Shown here one piece after another: positions 50,825 through 60,562 of a stretch of DNA of 64,000 bases; the stretch's first letter is position 1; every line of letters begins with the position of its first letter. The DNA is from Variovorax brevis. Its GTDB lineage: Bacteria; Pseudomonadota; Gammaproteobacteria; Burkholderiales; Burkholderiaceae_C. The notes below the pieces were generated by a model. It searched no databases. It had not been told where the DNA came from and saw only the letters and a list, made by a program, of their open reading frames with translations. The position numbers were made by a program, and so were the translations under genes. The DNA lies in the NCBI RefSeq assembly GCF_030317105.1, contig NZ_JASZYG010000001.1:248001-312000 (forward strand), written 5' to 3'.

Positions 50825-53134
50825 ATGAACGCCGGAGCTTCGAAACAAAACTTCAAGCGCTGGTCGTTCTGGGTCGCCGCCCTGGTTGTCCTGGTGCTGG
50901 CGCTGATGCCATTTGTTCCTCGCGAGATTCCCTCCACGGGCTGGGACAAGACGAACCACATGCTTGCCTTCGCAGTGTTGGCGCTGTTGGGGCGGGCTGC
51001 GTACCCGCGTCGTGCGATGTCCGTGCTGACGGGGCTTCTCGCGTACGGCGCCCTGATCGAAGTGCTGCAATCCTTGACCCCCTCGCGAGTTGCTGAGTGG
51101 GGCGACTTGCTTGGCGACGGCGTCGGCCTCGTACTCGCCTACGTCATAGGCTTGGCGCTCGACAAGCATCCCTTTCGAAACTCCGTCGGCCCGGTTCTCG
51201 GACTCTCCCGAGGCACAAAGCGAATCGTTGCCCTTGCAGTAGACGCCGGCCTCTGTGTGCTCACCGTCTGGATGGCACTGTCATTGCGCCTCGATAGCTG
51301 GGTCGCGCTTCAAGGAGCGCACTGGTGGGCCGTTGCAGGCTCCCTGGTTCTCGCATTGCCTTTGTTCGTGACCTTCGGTCTGTACCGCGCCATCTTCCGC
51401 TATGGCGGCGGGGCCGCAGTCACGGCAATCTGGCAGGCATCCTTGATCTACGCCTTGCTGTACGGCGTGGTGTTCGCTGTGATCGGCGTTGCCGGTGTGC
51501 CGCGCACTGTCGGGATGATTCAGCCTGCGCTCCTGCTGGTCGCGATCGGCGCATCACGGGGCCTTGCCCGGCATTGGCTGGGTGGCAGCTATCAAAAAAG
51601 GATCTCTCGCGTTGCGCTTCCAAGTGCCCTGATCTACGGTGCCGGGTTGGCGGGCCAGCAACTCGCTGCCGCACTCCTGAACAATCCGGACATGCAAGTC
51701 GTCGGCTTCGTCGACGACGATGATCGCCTTCACGGCGGCATGGTTCGGGGCATTCCGGTCTACAGCCCCGACAGCTTGAAGGAGCATGTCCGCAAGCTGG
51801 AAGTCAGCACCGTCCTGCTCGCCATTCCCTCCGCATCGCGCAAGCGCCGCAACGAGGTCCTCGCGTCGATCCTCGAAGCACACGTGGCGGTTCGCACCTT
51901 GCCGGGCCTGATGGACCTGGCCCACGGCCGCGTGCAGACCAGCGACCTGCGCGAACTGGACATCGACGACCTGCTGGGCCGCGACCCGGTGCCGCCCAAC
52001 CAGATGCTGCTGAGCAAGACCATCTCCGGCAAGGTCGTCCTGGTGACGGGCGCAGGCGGCTCCATCGGCAGCGAGTTGTGCCGGCAGATCGTCAGGGCCG
52101 CGCCCGACACCTTGCTTCTGCTGGAGCGCAACGAGTACGCGCTCTACGCCATCAACTCCGAACTGCAGAAGGAACTGGCCGAAGGCGGAATCGCCGAGAC
52201 CATTCGCATCGTGCCCTTGCTTGCCTCCGTGCGCGAGGAAACGCGCATGCGCGAGATCATGCGGACCTGGCGGCCCCACACCGTGTATCACGCGGCCGCG
52301 TACAAGCACGTGCCGCTCGTTGAGCACAACGTCGCCGAAGGTGTGAAGAACAACGTGTTCGGCACGCTGGTCACGGCCCGCGTGGCTGCCGAGTGCGGCG
52401 TCAGCGACTTCGTGCTGGTGAGCACCGACAAGGCAGTGCGGCCCACGAACGTCATGGGCACGACCAAGCGGCTGGCGGAACTGGTGCTCCAGGCTTTGGC
52501 GGAGAAGGCTGCCCATGTGCCAAGCTCTACCCGCTTTTGCATGGTGCGCTTTGGCAACGTGCTGGGCTCTTCCGGCTCGGTCGTTCCCTTGTTTCGCCAC
52601 CAGATCAAGGAGGGCGGCCCGATCACGCTGACGCACACGAACATCACGCGCTACTTCATGACCATCCCCGAGGCGGCCCAACTTGTGATCCAGGCGGGCG
52701 CGATGGCGACGGGTGGCGACGTGTTCGTGCTGAACATGGGCGAGCCGGTGCGCATCATCGACCTGGCGCGGCGCATGGTGGAACTGTCGGGTTGTACCGT
52801 GTGCGACGCACAGAATCCCGATGGCGATATCGAGATCCAGATCACCGGCCTGCGCCCCGGCGAAAAGCTGTACGAAGAGCTGCTGATCGGCGACAACCCC
52901 TTGCCCACGCACCACCCGCTCATCATGAAGGCGCATGAGGACTATCTGGCCTGGGACGAACTCGGCGTCAGGCTGCACGCGCTCTCGGGTGCCGTCGAGG
53001 TAAACGACGTTCCCTTGATTCGCCAACTTCTCAAGGAGGTGGTGGTGGGCTATCAGCCCGATGGCAAGGTGGTGGATTGGGTCCACATGGAGCAGCGCAC
53101 GGCGCAGCCGTCGGTCAATCTGGCCGCTGCGTGA
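50825..53134 (+). CDS. VanZ-like/WbpM-type nucleotide-sugar 4,6-dehydratase fusion, copy 3
   Basis: A 769-residue protein with the same architecture as copy 1: VanZ-like helices (IPSTGWDKTNHMLAFAVLALLGR; LIEVLQSLTPSRVAEWGDLLGD), membrane region, Rossmann domain (YGAGLAGQQLAAALLNN) and dehydratase (TGAGGSIGSELCRQI at ~404; STDKAVRPTNVMGTTKR; ITGLRPGEKLYEELLIGDNPL). All motifs are intact. GC content matches the chromosome, so this is probably the ancestral copy at the right edge of the locus. A terminator-like hairpin follows. Confidence 0.9.
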   Translation: MNAGASKQNFKRWSFWVAALVVLVLALMPFVPREIPSTGWDKTNHMLAFAVLALLGRAAYPRRAMSVLTGLLAYGALIEVLQSLTPSRVAEWGDLLGDGVGLVLAYVIGLALDKHPFRNSVGPVLGLSRGTKRIVALAVDAGLCVLTVWMALSLRLDSWVALQGAHWWAVAGSLVLALPLFVTFGLYRAIFRYGGGAAVTAIWQASLIYALLYGVVFAVIGVAGVPRTVGMIQPALLLVAIGASRGLARHWLGGSYQKRISRVALPSALIYGAGLAGQQLAAALLNNPDMQVVGFVDDDDRLHGGMVRGIPVYSPDSLKEHVRKLEVSTVLLAIPSASRKRRNEVLASILEAHVAVRTLPGLMDLAHGRVQTSDLRELDIDDLLGRDPVPPNQMLLSKTISGKVVLVTGAGGSIGSELCRQIVRAAPDTLLLLERNEYALYAINSELQKELAEGGIAETIRIVPLLASVREETRMREIMRTWRPHTVYHAAAYKHVPLVEHNVAEGVKNNVFGTLVTARVAAECGVSDFVLVSTDKAVRPTNVMGTTKRLAELVLQALAEKAAHVPSSTRFCMVRFGNVLGSSGSVVPLFRHQIKEGGPITLTHTNITRYFMTIPEAAQLVIQAGAMATGGDVFVLNMGEPVRIIDLARRMVELSGCTVCDAQNPDGDIEIQITGLRPGEKLYEELLIGDNPLPTHHPLIMKAHEDYLAWDELGVRLHALSGAVEVNDVPLIRQLLKEVVVGYQPDGKVVDWVHMEQRTAQPSVNLAAA

Positions 53135-53194
53135 CCCCGGACCAGGTGATGGAACCCAACAAGGGAAGAATGCTGACGTCTTGAACTACCGGCG

Positions 53195-53219
53195 AAGGCT
53201 ATGGTCATAGCCTTTCGTT
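53195..53219 (+). terminator. Probable Rho-independent terminator
   Basis: Hairpin AAGGCTATG-GT-CATAGCCTT followed by a short T-rich run (TTTCGTT), between the end of the polysaccharide locus and the transketolase gene. Confidence 0.5.
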
Positions 53220-53295
53220 CGTCGGCGGCCGAAGGATGATCCATCATCCGGATGCGCGTTCGCGCGAACAGCATCCACACGATTGGAGCTTCGGT

Positions 53296-55368
53296 ATGAA
53301 CGAAGAGGCTTTCCGGGAAGACGGTTCGCCAGACCGCCTGGCCATCGACACGATCCGCACGCTCGCCATCGACGCGGTTCAAAAGGCCAACTCCGGCCAC
53401 CCCGGAACGCCGATGGGGCTGGCGCCGGTCGCGTACACCCTGTGGCGCGACTTCCTGCGCTACGACCCCGAGGTGCCCGATTGGCCGAACCGCGACAGGT
53501 TCGTGCTGTCGGTGGGACATGCCTCGATGCTGCTGTACGCCATCCTGCACCTTGCGGGCGTCAGGGAAATCGACGCAGACGGCAAGCCGACTGGCGCGCC
53601 AGCCGTCAGCCTCGACGACATCCGCAGCTTTCGTCAACTGGGCTCCAAGACGCCGGGCCACCCCGAATACCGCATGACCACCGGCGTGGAAACCACGACG
53701 GGTCCGTTGGGGCAGGGCTGCGGCAACTCGGTCGGCATGGCGATCGCGGAACGAGCCCTTGCTGCCCGGTTCAACCGCGACGGCTTCACGCTGTTCGACC
53801 ACGATGTCTATGTGCTTTGCGGCGATGGCGACATGATGGAGGGCATCTCCGGCGAGGCCGCTTCGCTTGCCGCGCACCTGGCGCTCTCCAGGCTTTGCTG
53901 GATCTACGACAGCAACCGCATCAGCATCGAAGGCTCGACCGAACTCGCCTTCACCGAGGACGTGGGGAAGCGCTTCGAGGCCTATGGCTGGAACGTGCTG
54001 CACGTCGACGACGCCAACGACACCCAAGCGGTCGCCCGCGCGCTGGAGACTTTCAGGAACACCCATGACCGACCGACGTTCATCGTCGTGCACTCGGTGA
54101 TCGGCTGGGGCAGCCCGCGCGCCGGGAGCGAGAAGGCGCATGGCGAAGCCCTGGGCGTCGACAACGTCCGCGCCACCAAGAAGGCCTACGGTTGGCCCGA
54201 GGACGCGCAGTTCCTCGTGCCACCGGGCGTTGCCGAATCATTCAACGCTGCAATCTCGAAGCGCGGAAAAGCTGCACGCGAAGCCTGGGTCGGTGAGTTC
54301 GAACGCTACCGTCAGCGCTACCCACACGAGGCGACCGAATTCGAACTGCTGCGAGAAGGCAAGCTCGCCCCCGGCTGGGACGCCGACATTGCAGACTTTC
54401 CCGCCGACCCCAAGGGCATCGCCTCCCGCGACGCGGGCGGCAAGGTGCTGAACGCCATCGCGCCGCATGTGCCGATGCTCATCGGCGGCGCTGCAGACCT
54501 CTCGCCCTCGACAAAGACCAACCTGACGTTCGATGGTGCCGGCTCGTTCGGGCCCAACACCCATGGCGGCCGCAACCTGCACTTCGGCGTTCGCGAGCAC
54601 GCCATGGGCGCCATCGCCAACGGCATGACGCTGAGTTACCTGCGGGCTTACACCGGCACCTTTCTCGTCTTTGCCGACTACATGCGCGCGCCCATCCGGC
54701 TGGCCGCCATCATGGAAGTGCCGACCATCTTCGTCTTCACCCACGATTCCATCGGTGTGGGCGAAGACGGACCCACGCATCAGCCCATCGAGCATCTCGC
54801 GACCCTGCGCGCCATTCCCGGGCTCGACACCATCCGGCCGGCCGACGCCAACGAAGTGGCGGTGGCATGGAAGGTGGCGCTGGAGCACACGCACGAACCC
54901 ACCGCGCTGGTGCTGTCGCGCCAAGCCCTGCCGACGCTGGATCGCACGAAGTACGCCTCGCCCGAAGGCTTGCGCAAGGGGGCCTATGTGCTGGCGGATG
55001 CCAGCGATGGCCATCCCGAGATTATCCTGATCGCGACAGGAAGCGAAGTTTCCCTGGCCGTCGATGCGCACGAGCAACTGATTGCGCAAGGCGTACGCTC
55101 GCGGGTGGTCTCCATGCCGAGCTGGTATCTCTTCGAAAAGCAAGACCGTGCGTATCGCGATCAGGTCCTGCCGCCGCAGGTTCGAAAGCGCCTCGCGATA
55201 GAGCAGGCCGGATCTTTGGGATGGGACCGCTACGTGGGAAGCGATGGCACGACGATCACCATGTCCACCTTCGGCGCTTCAGCCCCGCTTGCCAAGCTTC
55301 AGGACAAGTTCGGCTTCACACGCGACAACGTGATGAAGGTGGCGCGCGAACTCCTCGCGGCTCCATGA
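53296..55368 (+). CDS. tkt: Transketolase
   Basis: A 690-residue transketolase, normal for the family; start ATG 53296 (MNEEAFREDGSPDRLAIDTIRTLAIDAVQKANSGHPGTPMGLAP). TPP/Mg site: VLCGDGDMMEGISGEAASLAAHL. Middle domain: GGRNLHFGVREHAMGAIANGM; C-terminal domain: ILIATGSEVSLAVDAHEQL. It transfers two-carbon units in the pentose phosphate/Calvin pathways. It overlaps the HAD gene by ATGA and so heads a carbohydrate operon. Other tkt copies may exist outside the window. Confidence 0.93.
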   Translation: MNEEAFREDGSPDRLAIDTIRTLAIDAVQKANSGHPGTPMGLAPVAYTLWRDFLRYDPEVPDWPNRDRFVLSVGHASMLLYAILHLAGVREIDADGKPTGAPAVSLDDIRSFRQLGSKTPGHPEYRMTTGVETTTGPLGQGCGNSVGMAIAERALAARFNRDGFTLFDHDVYVLCGDGDMMEGISGEAASLAAHLALSRLCWIYDSNRISIEGSTELAFTEDVGKRFEAYGWNVLHVDDANDTQAVARALETFRNTHDRPTFIVVHSVIGWGSPRAGSEKAHGEALGVDNVRATKKAYGWPEDAQFLVPPGVAESFNAAISKRGKAAREAWVGEFERYRQRYPHEATEFELLREGKLAPGWDADIADFPADPKGIASRDAGGKVLNAIAPHVPMLIGGAADLSPSTKTNLTFDGAGSFGPNTHGGRNLHFGVREHAMGAIANGMTLSYLRAYTGTFLVFADYMRAPIRLAAIMEVPTIFVFTHDSIGVGEDGPTHQPIEHLATLRAIPGLDTIRPADANEVAVAWKVALEHTHEPTALVLSRQALPTLDRTKYASPEGLRKGAYVLADASDGHPEIILIATGSEVSLAVDAHEQLIAQGVRSRVVSMPSWYLFEKQDRAYRDQVLPPQVRKRLAIEQAGSLGWDRYVGSDGTTITMSTFGASAPLAKLQDKFGFTRDNVMKVARELLAAP

Positions 55369-56204
55369 CGGCGGGGACAAGACCCTTGAGCACCGCTGAC
55401 ATCCGCCTCGTCGTCTGCGACATCGATGGCACGCTGGTCCGGCACGACAAGAGCTTGTCAAGCGGGAACATCGAAGCAGCAAAGCGGCTGGTCGCCACGG
55501 GCACGCAGATGACGCTCATCAGCGCGCGCCCCATGAGCGGCATGCAGTGGATTGCCGAGGCCCTCCACCTCGACGGCCCCTTCGGCGCCTTCAACGGCGG
55601 CACCGTGTTCCATCGAACGAACGGCGTGATTGGCCAGCCCACCCGCTTCACCCCCGAACTCGCCTTGCGAATCCTCTCGATCCTCGACGCCGCGCAGGTC
55701 GACGTCTGGCTCTTCGCGCACGATCGCTGGTATGCGCGCGACGCGCTCAACCCCCATGTGCCGCGCGAGAAGCTCTCCGCAGGCATCGATCCGACGCTGC
55801 GCCCCGATCTTGAAAACCTCTGTGATGCAGTCGACAAGATCGTCGGCGTCAGCGACGACGCACCATTGCTCAAGCAGCTCGAGGCCACGCTGCTCGGTGC
55901 CACGCGGGACGAAGCCACGGTCGCGCTTTCACAGCCGTACTTCCTCGACGCCACCCCATTGCTCGCCAACAAGGGCGACGGCGTGGCGGCCGTTGCGGCG
56001 GCGATGGGCGTGCCGCTTCAACACGTCGCAGTCATCGGCGATATGCCCAACGACCTGCCGATGTTCGCCCGCGCGGGCCTGTCGATTGCGATGGGGCAGG
56101 CGCCTGATTCCGTGCGGGCGGCAGCCGACTGGGTCACCGCATCCAATGAAGACGACGGCGTCGCCCGCGCCATTGAGCGACTCATCAGGGAGCGCACTGC
56201 ATGA
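55365..56204 (+). CDS. Cof-type HAD phosphatase
   Basis: A 279-residue HAD hydrolase with motif I VVCDIDGTLVRHD (~16-28, nucleophile Asp), motif II LISARP (~45), an ANKGDG stretch with the motif III lysine (~203) and motif IV VIGDMPNDLPMFARAGLSIAMG (~222-243). A C2B cap lies between. It dephosphorylates sugar phosphates or similar. Overlaps on both sides (ATGA) couple it to transketolase and the GH15 enzyme; the exact substrate is unknown. Confidence 0.88.
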   Translation: MTAGTRPLSTADIRLVVCDIDGTLVRHDKSLSSGNIEAAKRLVATGTQMTLISARPMSGMQWIAEALHLDGPFGAFNGGTVFHRTNGVIGQPTRFTPELALRILSILDAAQVDVWLFAHDRWYARDALNPHVPREKLSAGIDPTLRPDLENLCDAVDKIVGVSDDAPLLKQLEATLLGATRDEATVALSQPYFLDATPLLANKGDGVAAVAAAMGVPLQHVAVIGDMPNDLPMFARAGLSIAMGQAPDSVRAAADWVTASNEDDGVARAIERLIRERTA

Positions 56205-58123
56205 CGCGCAAGGCCAAGTCCCCGCCCACCGCAACTTCGCGCAAGGCTCCGACCACAAGGCCCCGGCAACGCCGACCCATCGAAGACTACGCCCTCATCG
56301 GATCCACCCACAGCGCCGCACTCGTGCACCGCAGCGGCGAGATCGAGTGGCTGTGCCTGCCGCACTTCGATTCCAGCGCGATGTTCGCCAGCCTGCTGGG
56401 CGACGAAGGCAACGGCAGCTGGGCCCTTCATGCGCGCGACGCAAAGGCGCGCGTCACGCGGCGCTACCTCCCTGGCACCGTCGTGCTCGAAACGACCATC
56501 CACACCGCCAAGGGCAAGGCCACGGTCACCGACTTCATGCCGCGCCCCACGCACGACGGCACGCACGAGCTGGTGCGCATCGTCCACGGTGTCGATGGCA
56601 CGGTGGCCATGCACACCGCGCTGCGCATCCGCTTCCACTACGGCCAGTGGGTGCCGTGGGTCCAGCAGCGCGAAGGCGCCGTCAACGCCGTCGCAGGCCC
56701 TGACGCCGTGCGCATCACCTCAGGTGTTCCGCTCGTCAACAAGGTTTTTGCGAGCACCGCGGATTTCAGTGTGACGGCAGGCCAGGCCATTGCCTTTGCG
56801 CTGGAGTGGTACCCCTCGCACCAGAAGCCGCCCATCGCGCGTGACGCCTATTCGCTGCTCGCGCGCACCACCGCCGAGTGGAACGCATGGACCGTGCGAT
56901 GCGCCTACGAGGGCGAATACAGCGACGCCGTGACGCGGTCTTTGCTGACGCTCAAGGCGCTCACCTACGAGCCCACAGGCGGCATCGTCGCCGCGCCGAC
57001 CACGTCGCTTCCCGAGCGGCCCGGCGGCGAGAGAAACTGGGACTACCGCTTTTGCTGGTTGCGCGATGCCGCCCTCACGCTCTATGCGCTCATCGGTTCA
57101 GGCTTTGTGGAAGAAGCCAGCGATTGGCGATGGTGGCTGATGCGCGCCGTCGGCGGCTCGCCCGAAGAGGTGCAGGTGATGTATGGCCTGCATGGCGAGC
57201 GCACCCTGACCGAACTCGAACTCGACTGGCTTTCCGGCTACGAAGGCAGCAAGCCGGTGCGCATCGGCAATGGCGCACAGGCGCAGCGGCAGCTCGACGT
57301 GTATGGCGCCGTGATTGCAGCCTTTCATGCATCGCGAAAGGCGGGCCTGGCTGACATGGACAAGGTCTGGCCGCTGGAATGCGCCATCGCCCACAAGCTC
57401 GTCGTGTTGTGGAAGGAACCCGATTGCAGCCTGTGGGAAGTGCGCGGCGAGTTGCGCCACTTCGTCCATTCGAAGTTCATGTGCTGGCTCGCCTTCGATC
57501 GCATGATCGCCAGCGCGCAGGAGTTCGGCCTGGAAGGGCCCGTCGACTTGTGGCGCACCGTGCGCGATGAGATCCACGCCGATGTCTGCAAGCAGGGCTA
57601 CGACGAAGCCAGCGGATCCTTCGTGCAGTACTACGGTGCGAGTGGTGTCGACGCTGCCTTGTTGTTGATGCCGCTGACCGGCTTCCTGCCCATCCACGAT
57701 CCGCGCGTCGAGGGCACCGTGGCCCGCATCGAGCGCGAGTTGATGATCAACGGGCTCGTCTACCGATACCGCACCGAAGAGCGCGTGGATGGACTCGAAG
57801 GCGGGGAGGGCGCCTTTCTCGCGTGCAGCTTCTGGCTGGTGAATGTCTATGTCGCGATGGGCAAGCTAAGAAAGGCCCGGACACTCTTCAAACATCTGCT
57901 TTCACTGGGCAACGATCTCGGCCTGTATGCGGAGGAATATGACCCCGTTGCAGGACGTCAATTGGGTAACTTTCCGCAGGCCTTCTCGCACATCGGATTG
58001 ATCAACAGCGCCCATGCCATCGTGTCCGCAGCAGGCGGCGTTTGGGAGCTGGCCGACTGTGATGGCAAGAAGAAACGCACATCGAAACGCGTCAAGCGAC
58101 GGTCCGGTTCCAGGCCTTCTTGA
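56201..58123 (+). CDS. Glycoside hydrolase family 15 (glucoamylase/trehalase-like)
   Basis: A 640-residue cytoplasmic GH15 protein. N-terminal domain start RPIEDYALIGSTHSAALVHRSGEIEWLCLPHFDSSAMFASLLG, then the catalytic (alpha/alpha)6 barrel with RPGGERNWDYRFCWLRDAALTLYALIG (~270-296) and GAQAQRQLDVYGAVIAAFH. No signal peptide. Family members hydrolyse alpha-glucans or trehalose. Coupling to the HAD and transketolase genes suggests sugar storage or stress metabolism. The C-terminus is Lys/Arg-rich. Confidence 0.88.
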   Translation: MTRKAKSPPTATSRKAPTTRPRQRRPIEDYALIGSTHSAALVHRSGEIEWLCLPHFDSSAMFASLLGDEGNGSWALHARDAKARVTRRYLPGTVVLETTIHTAKGKATVTDFMPRPTHDGTHELVRIVHGVDGTVAMHTALRIRFHYGQWVPWVQQREGAVNAVAGPDAVRITSGVPLVNKVFASTADFSVTAGQAIAFALEWYPSHQKPPIARDAYSLLARTTAEWNAWTVRCAYEGEYSDAVTRSLLTLKALTYEPTGGIVAAPTTSLPERPGGERNWDYRFCWLRDAALTLYALIGSGFVEEASDWRWWLMRAVGGSPEEVQVMYGLHGERTLTELELDWLSGYEGSKPVRIGNGAQAQRQLDVYGAVIAAFHASRKAGLADMDKVWPLECAIAHKLVVLWKEPDCSLWEVRGELRHFVHSKFMCWLAFDRMIASAQEFGLEGPVDLWRTVRDEIHADVCKQGYDEASGSFVQYYGASGVDAALLLMPLTGFLPIHDPRVEGTVARIERELMINGLVYRYRTEERVDGLEGGEGAFLACSFWLVNVYVAMGKLRKARTLFKHLLSLGNDLGLYAEEYDPVAGRQLGNFPQAFSHIGLINSAHAIVSAAGGVWELADCDGKKKRTSKRVKRRSGSRPS

Positions 58124-58140
58124 TGCGCTTTTCCAGACCA

Positions 58141-58168
58141 TTGCCGCGTCTCGTTTTTCGTCTATGCT
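58141..58168 (+). promoter_or_regulatory. Sigma-70 promoter candidate for the DUF3300 gene
   Basis: TTGCCG, a 16-bp spacer and TATGCT, about 72 bp before the ATG at 58241. Confidence 0.45.
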
Positions 58169-58240
58169 CGCGCCTCCGAACGCCTGATGTGTGCGACGCA
58201 TCAAGCGCTTCACGCTCCGCAAGAGAGGCAAAGGAAGCAC

Positions 58241-59662
58241 ATGCGCAAGTACGTTTCTCGATGGCTGATCGGTATCGTCGTCCTCTGTGGCAGTGCGCTC
58301 ATCCATGCGCAGGACAAGCTTGACAACGCACAGTTGGACCAGCTGTTCGCACCGGTCGCGTTGTACCCCGATGCGCTGCTCTCGCAGATCATGATGGCCT
58401 CCACCTATCCGGATGACGTCAAGGCTGCAGCCGAATGGTCCAGGGTCAATCAGACCCTCAGCGGCGACGATGCAGTGAAGGCCGTGCAGAACACCGCCTG
58501 GGATCCCAGCGTGCAATCGCTCGCCGCATTCCCCTCGGTGCTCGACATGATGGGTCGTCAACCGCAGTGGGTCGAGTCGGTCGGCAATGCCTTCCTCGAC
58601 CAGCCGGAAGATTCGATGAACGCCGTTCAACGCCTGCGCAGGCAGGCCCAGGACGCAGGCACCCTGAAGACGACGGAGCAGCAAACGGTCACGGTCCAGG
58701 CGCAAGGCGCGCAGCAGGTCATCGCCATCGAACCGGCCAATCCGCAAGTGGTCTATGTCCCGAGCTACAACCCGACGACGGTGTACGGCACATGGGCGTA
58801 CCCCGCCTATCCGCCTTACTACTACCCACCGCCACCGGGCTCCTACTTTGCGAGCGCCATGGTCGCGGGCATCGGCTTCGGGATTGGCGTTGCAGCGGTC
58901 AACTCCTTGTGGGGTGGCTTCAACTGGGGGCGTGGCGATGTCAACGTCAACGTCAACCGCTACAACAACATCAACGTGAACAACCGCCTGAGTGCGAACC
59001 AGACGAACTGGAACCACAACCCGGCGCATCGCGGTTCGACGCCGTATCGCGGCAATGCCTCGCGCCAGCGCTTTGATTCGCAACGCCAGGCCGGGCTGGC
59101 GAACCGGGGTGCCGGTGGTGGTGGCGCACTCAGTGGGCGCGACGCCCAGCGCGACCGCGCTGCGCGTACGCTTGAATCGCGCACGGGCCAACCGATCAGG
59201 GGACACGAAAGCGGCGGCCTCCAGGGCAATCGCGGCGGCGGTGCAGGCGATCGTGTCGGACAAGGAGGCGGAGGACGCCAGAACCCCGCCGCGCGGCAGC
59301 ATCAGGATCGAAGCGCCGCGCAGGATCGCGCGCGCGCCGCCAACCGGGACAGCGCCTTCCGCGACGCAGGCAATGGCGACAAGGTGCGTCAGCAGGCGCA
59401 GCGGCCGGGCGCCAAAACCGCAGGCGCTGGTGGCGGTCTTCACCAGACCGCAGCCGGAGCGGGCTCGCGCCCCAACGCGGGGTCCAGACCCAATGCGGGC
59501 TCGCGGCCCAGCGCAGCGTCCAGACCTGCAGCGGCCTCCCGGCCAGCTGCCGCCTCCCGGCCTGCAGCGCATGCAGGCGGCGGCGCCAGGGCAGGCGGTG
59601 GCGCCCACGCGGGTGGCGGAGGCGGCGGCCACAGGGGCGGTGGACATGGCGGCAGGAGGTAA
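58241..59662 (+). CDS. DUF3300 secreted protein with Gly/Arg-rich tail
   Basis: A 473-residue protein. Signal peptide MRKYVSRWLIGIVVLCGSALIHAQ, then the DUF3300 domain (LDQLFAPVALYPDALLSQIMMASTYPDDVKAAAEW; ~30-230; VVYVPSYNPTTVYGTW; aromatic YPPYYYPPPPG). A Gly/Asn/Arg-rich region follows, and the tail has tandem SRPxA-type units (~420-445) and Gly/His repeats. Function of DUF3300 is not established. It is followed by a DUF2950 gene, a common pairing. Confidence 0.85.
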   Translation: MRKYVSRWLIGIVVLCGSALIHAQDKLDNAQLDQLFAPVALYPDALLSQIMMASTYPDDVKAAAEWSRVNQTLSGDDAVKAVQNTAWDPSVQSLAAFPSVLDMMGRQPQWVESVGNAFLDQPEDSMNAVQRLRRQAQDAGTLKTTEQQTVTVQAQGAQQVIAIEPANPQVVYVPSYNPTTVYGTWAYPAYPPYYYPPPPGSYFASAMVAGIGFGIGVAAVNSLWGGFNWGRGDVNVNVNRYNNINVNNRLSANQTNWNHNPAHRGSTPYRGNASRQRFDSQRQAGLANRGAGGGGALSGRDAQRDRAARTLESRTGQPIRGHESGGLQGNRGGGAGDRVGQGGGGRQNPAARQHQDRSAAQDRARAANRDSAFRDAGNGDKVRQQAQRPGAKTAGAGGGLHQTAAGAGSRPNAGSRPNAGSRPSAASRPAAASRPAAASRPAAHAGGGARAGGGAHAGGGGGGHRGGGHGGRR

Positions 59663-59665
59663 GTG

Positions 59666-60508
59666 ATGCGATTGATCAGCACCCTCCAACTGCGCCGCGC
59701 CGTGATGGCGTGTGTCCTGGCATTCGTTCCCGCTGCCGTCGTGCATGCGCAGGCGGCGTATCCCACGCCCGAAACCGCAGCCGATGCATTGGCAACGGCA
59801 CTCTCCCGTGGCGACCGCGACGGCGTGCGCCACGTACTGGGCGCACAGTTCATGCGCTACGTGCCCGAGCATTCTGTGGATGCCGACGATGTCTATGCCT
59901 TCCTCGAAGCCTGGTCGAAGGCGCATGGCATCGAGCAGGTCAACCCGACCAGGGCCTTGATGGTCGTGGGGGAGAGCAAATGGCCCTTCCCCGCGCCCAT
60001 CGTGAAGTCTGCGCGCGGCTGGCAATTTGACCTTCGCGCCGGGCAGGCTGAAATGCAGGGCCGACGCATCGGCCGCAACGAACTCGCCGCCATCGGAACG
60101 CTGCAGATGCTATGCGATGCGCAGGCGCGCTATGCGCTATCGGCGGGGCAGGGCAAGCCCGCCAGCCGCATCGTGAGCACGACGGGTCGGCAAGACGGCC
60201 TCTATTGGCCTGACGTTGGTGGGCAGCAAAGCATCCTGGGCCCCGACGCACTGATCATGGAAGCGGACACCCCGCCCGATGCCGCGCTGCATGGCTACCA
60301 CTACCGCATGCTGCCCGGTGCAAGCGACGCCAGGGGTTGTGCGTTTGTCGCTTGGCCTGCGCGCTATGGCACTGATGGGGTTCACAGCTTTGCGATCAGT
60401 TCTGATCGCGTGGTGCGTGAGCGCGACCTGGGCCCGGCCACCGCCAAGTCGGCAAGCCGCCTGGCGCGAGATCGCCTGGAAACCGGCTGGACGCCTGTTC
60501 AGCAGTAG
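59666..60508 (+). CDS. DUF2950 family secreted protein
   Basis: A 280-residue protein from ATG 59666 with AGGAGG upstream. Signal peptide ends near VVHAQA. Family marks: YPTPETAADALATALSRGDRDGVRHVLG (~30-57), GWQFDLRAGQAEMQGRRIGRNELAAIGTLQMLCDAQ (~115-150) and the end KSASRLARDRLETGWTPV. Function unknown; the pairing with DUF3300 suggests a shared envelope role. Confidence 0.85.
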   Translation: MRLISTLQLRRAVMACVLAFVPAAVVHAQAAYPTPETAADALATALSRGDRDGVRHVLGAQFMRYVPEHSVDADDVYAFLEAWSKAHGIEQVNPTRALMVVGESKWPFPAPIVKSARGWQFDLRAGQAEMQGRRIGRNELAAIGTLQMLCDAQARYALSAGQGKPASRIVSTTGRQDGLYWPDVGGQQSILGPDALIMEADTPPDAALHGYHYRMLPGASDARGCAFVAWPARYGTDGVHSFAISSDRVVRERDLGPATAKSASRLARDRLETGWTPVQQ

Positions 60509-60562
60509 TTCAAGGGTGGTGGGAAACTTGTCGCCCCCGAAGAGAGGGCGACGCTTGCGGGA

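Noticed and set aside
60530..60555. GTCGCCC/GGGCGAC hairpin after the DUF2950 gene as terminator
   Set aside because: Stem of 7 bp without a T-run on either strand.
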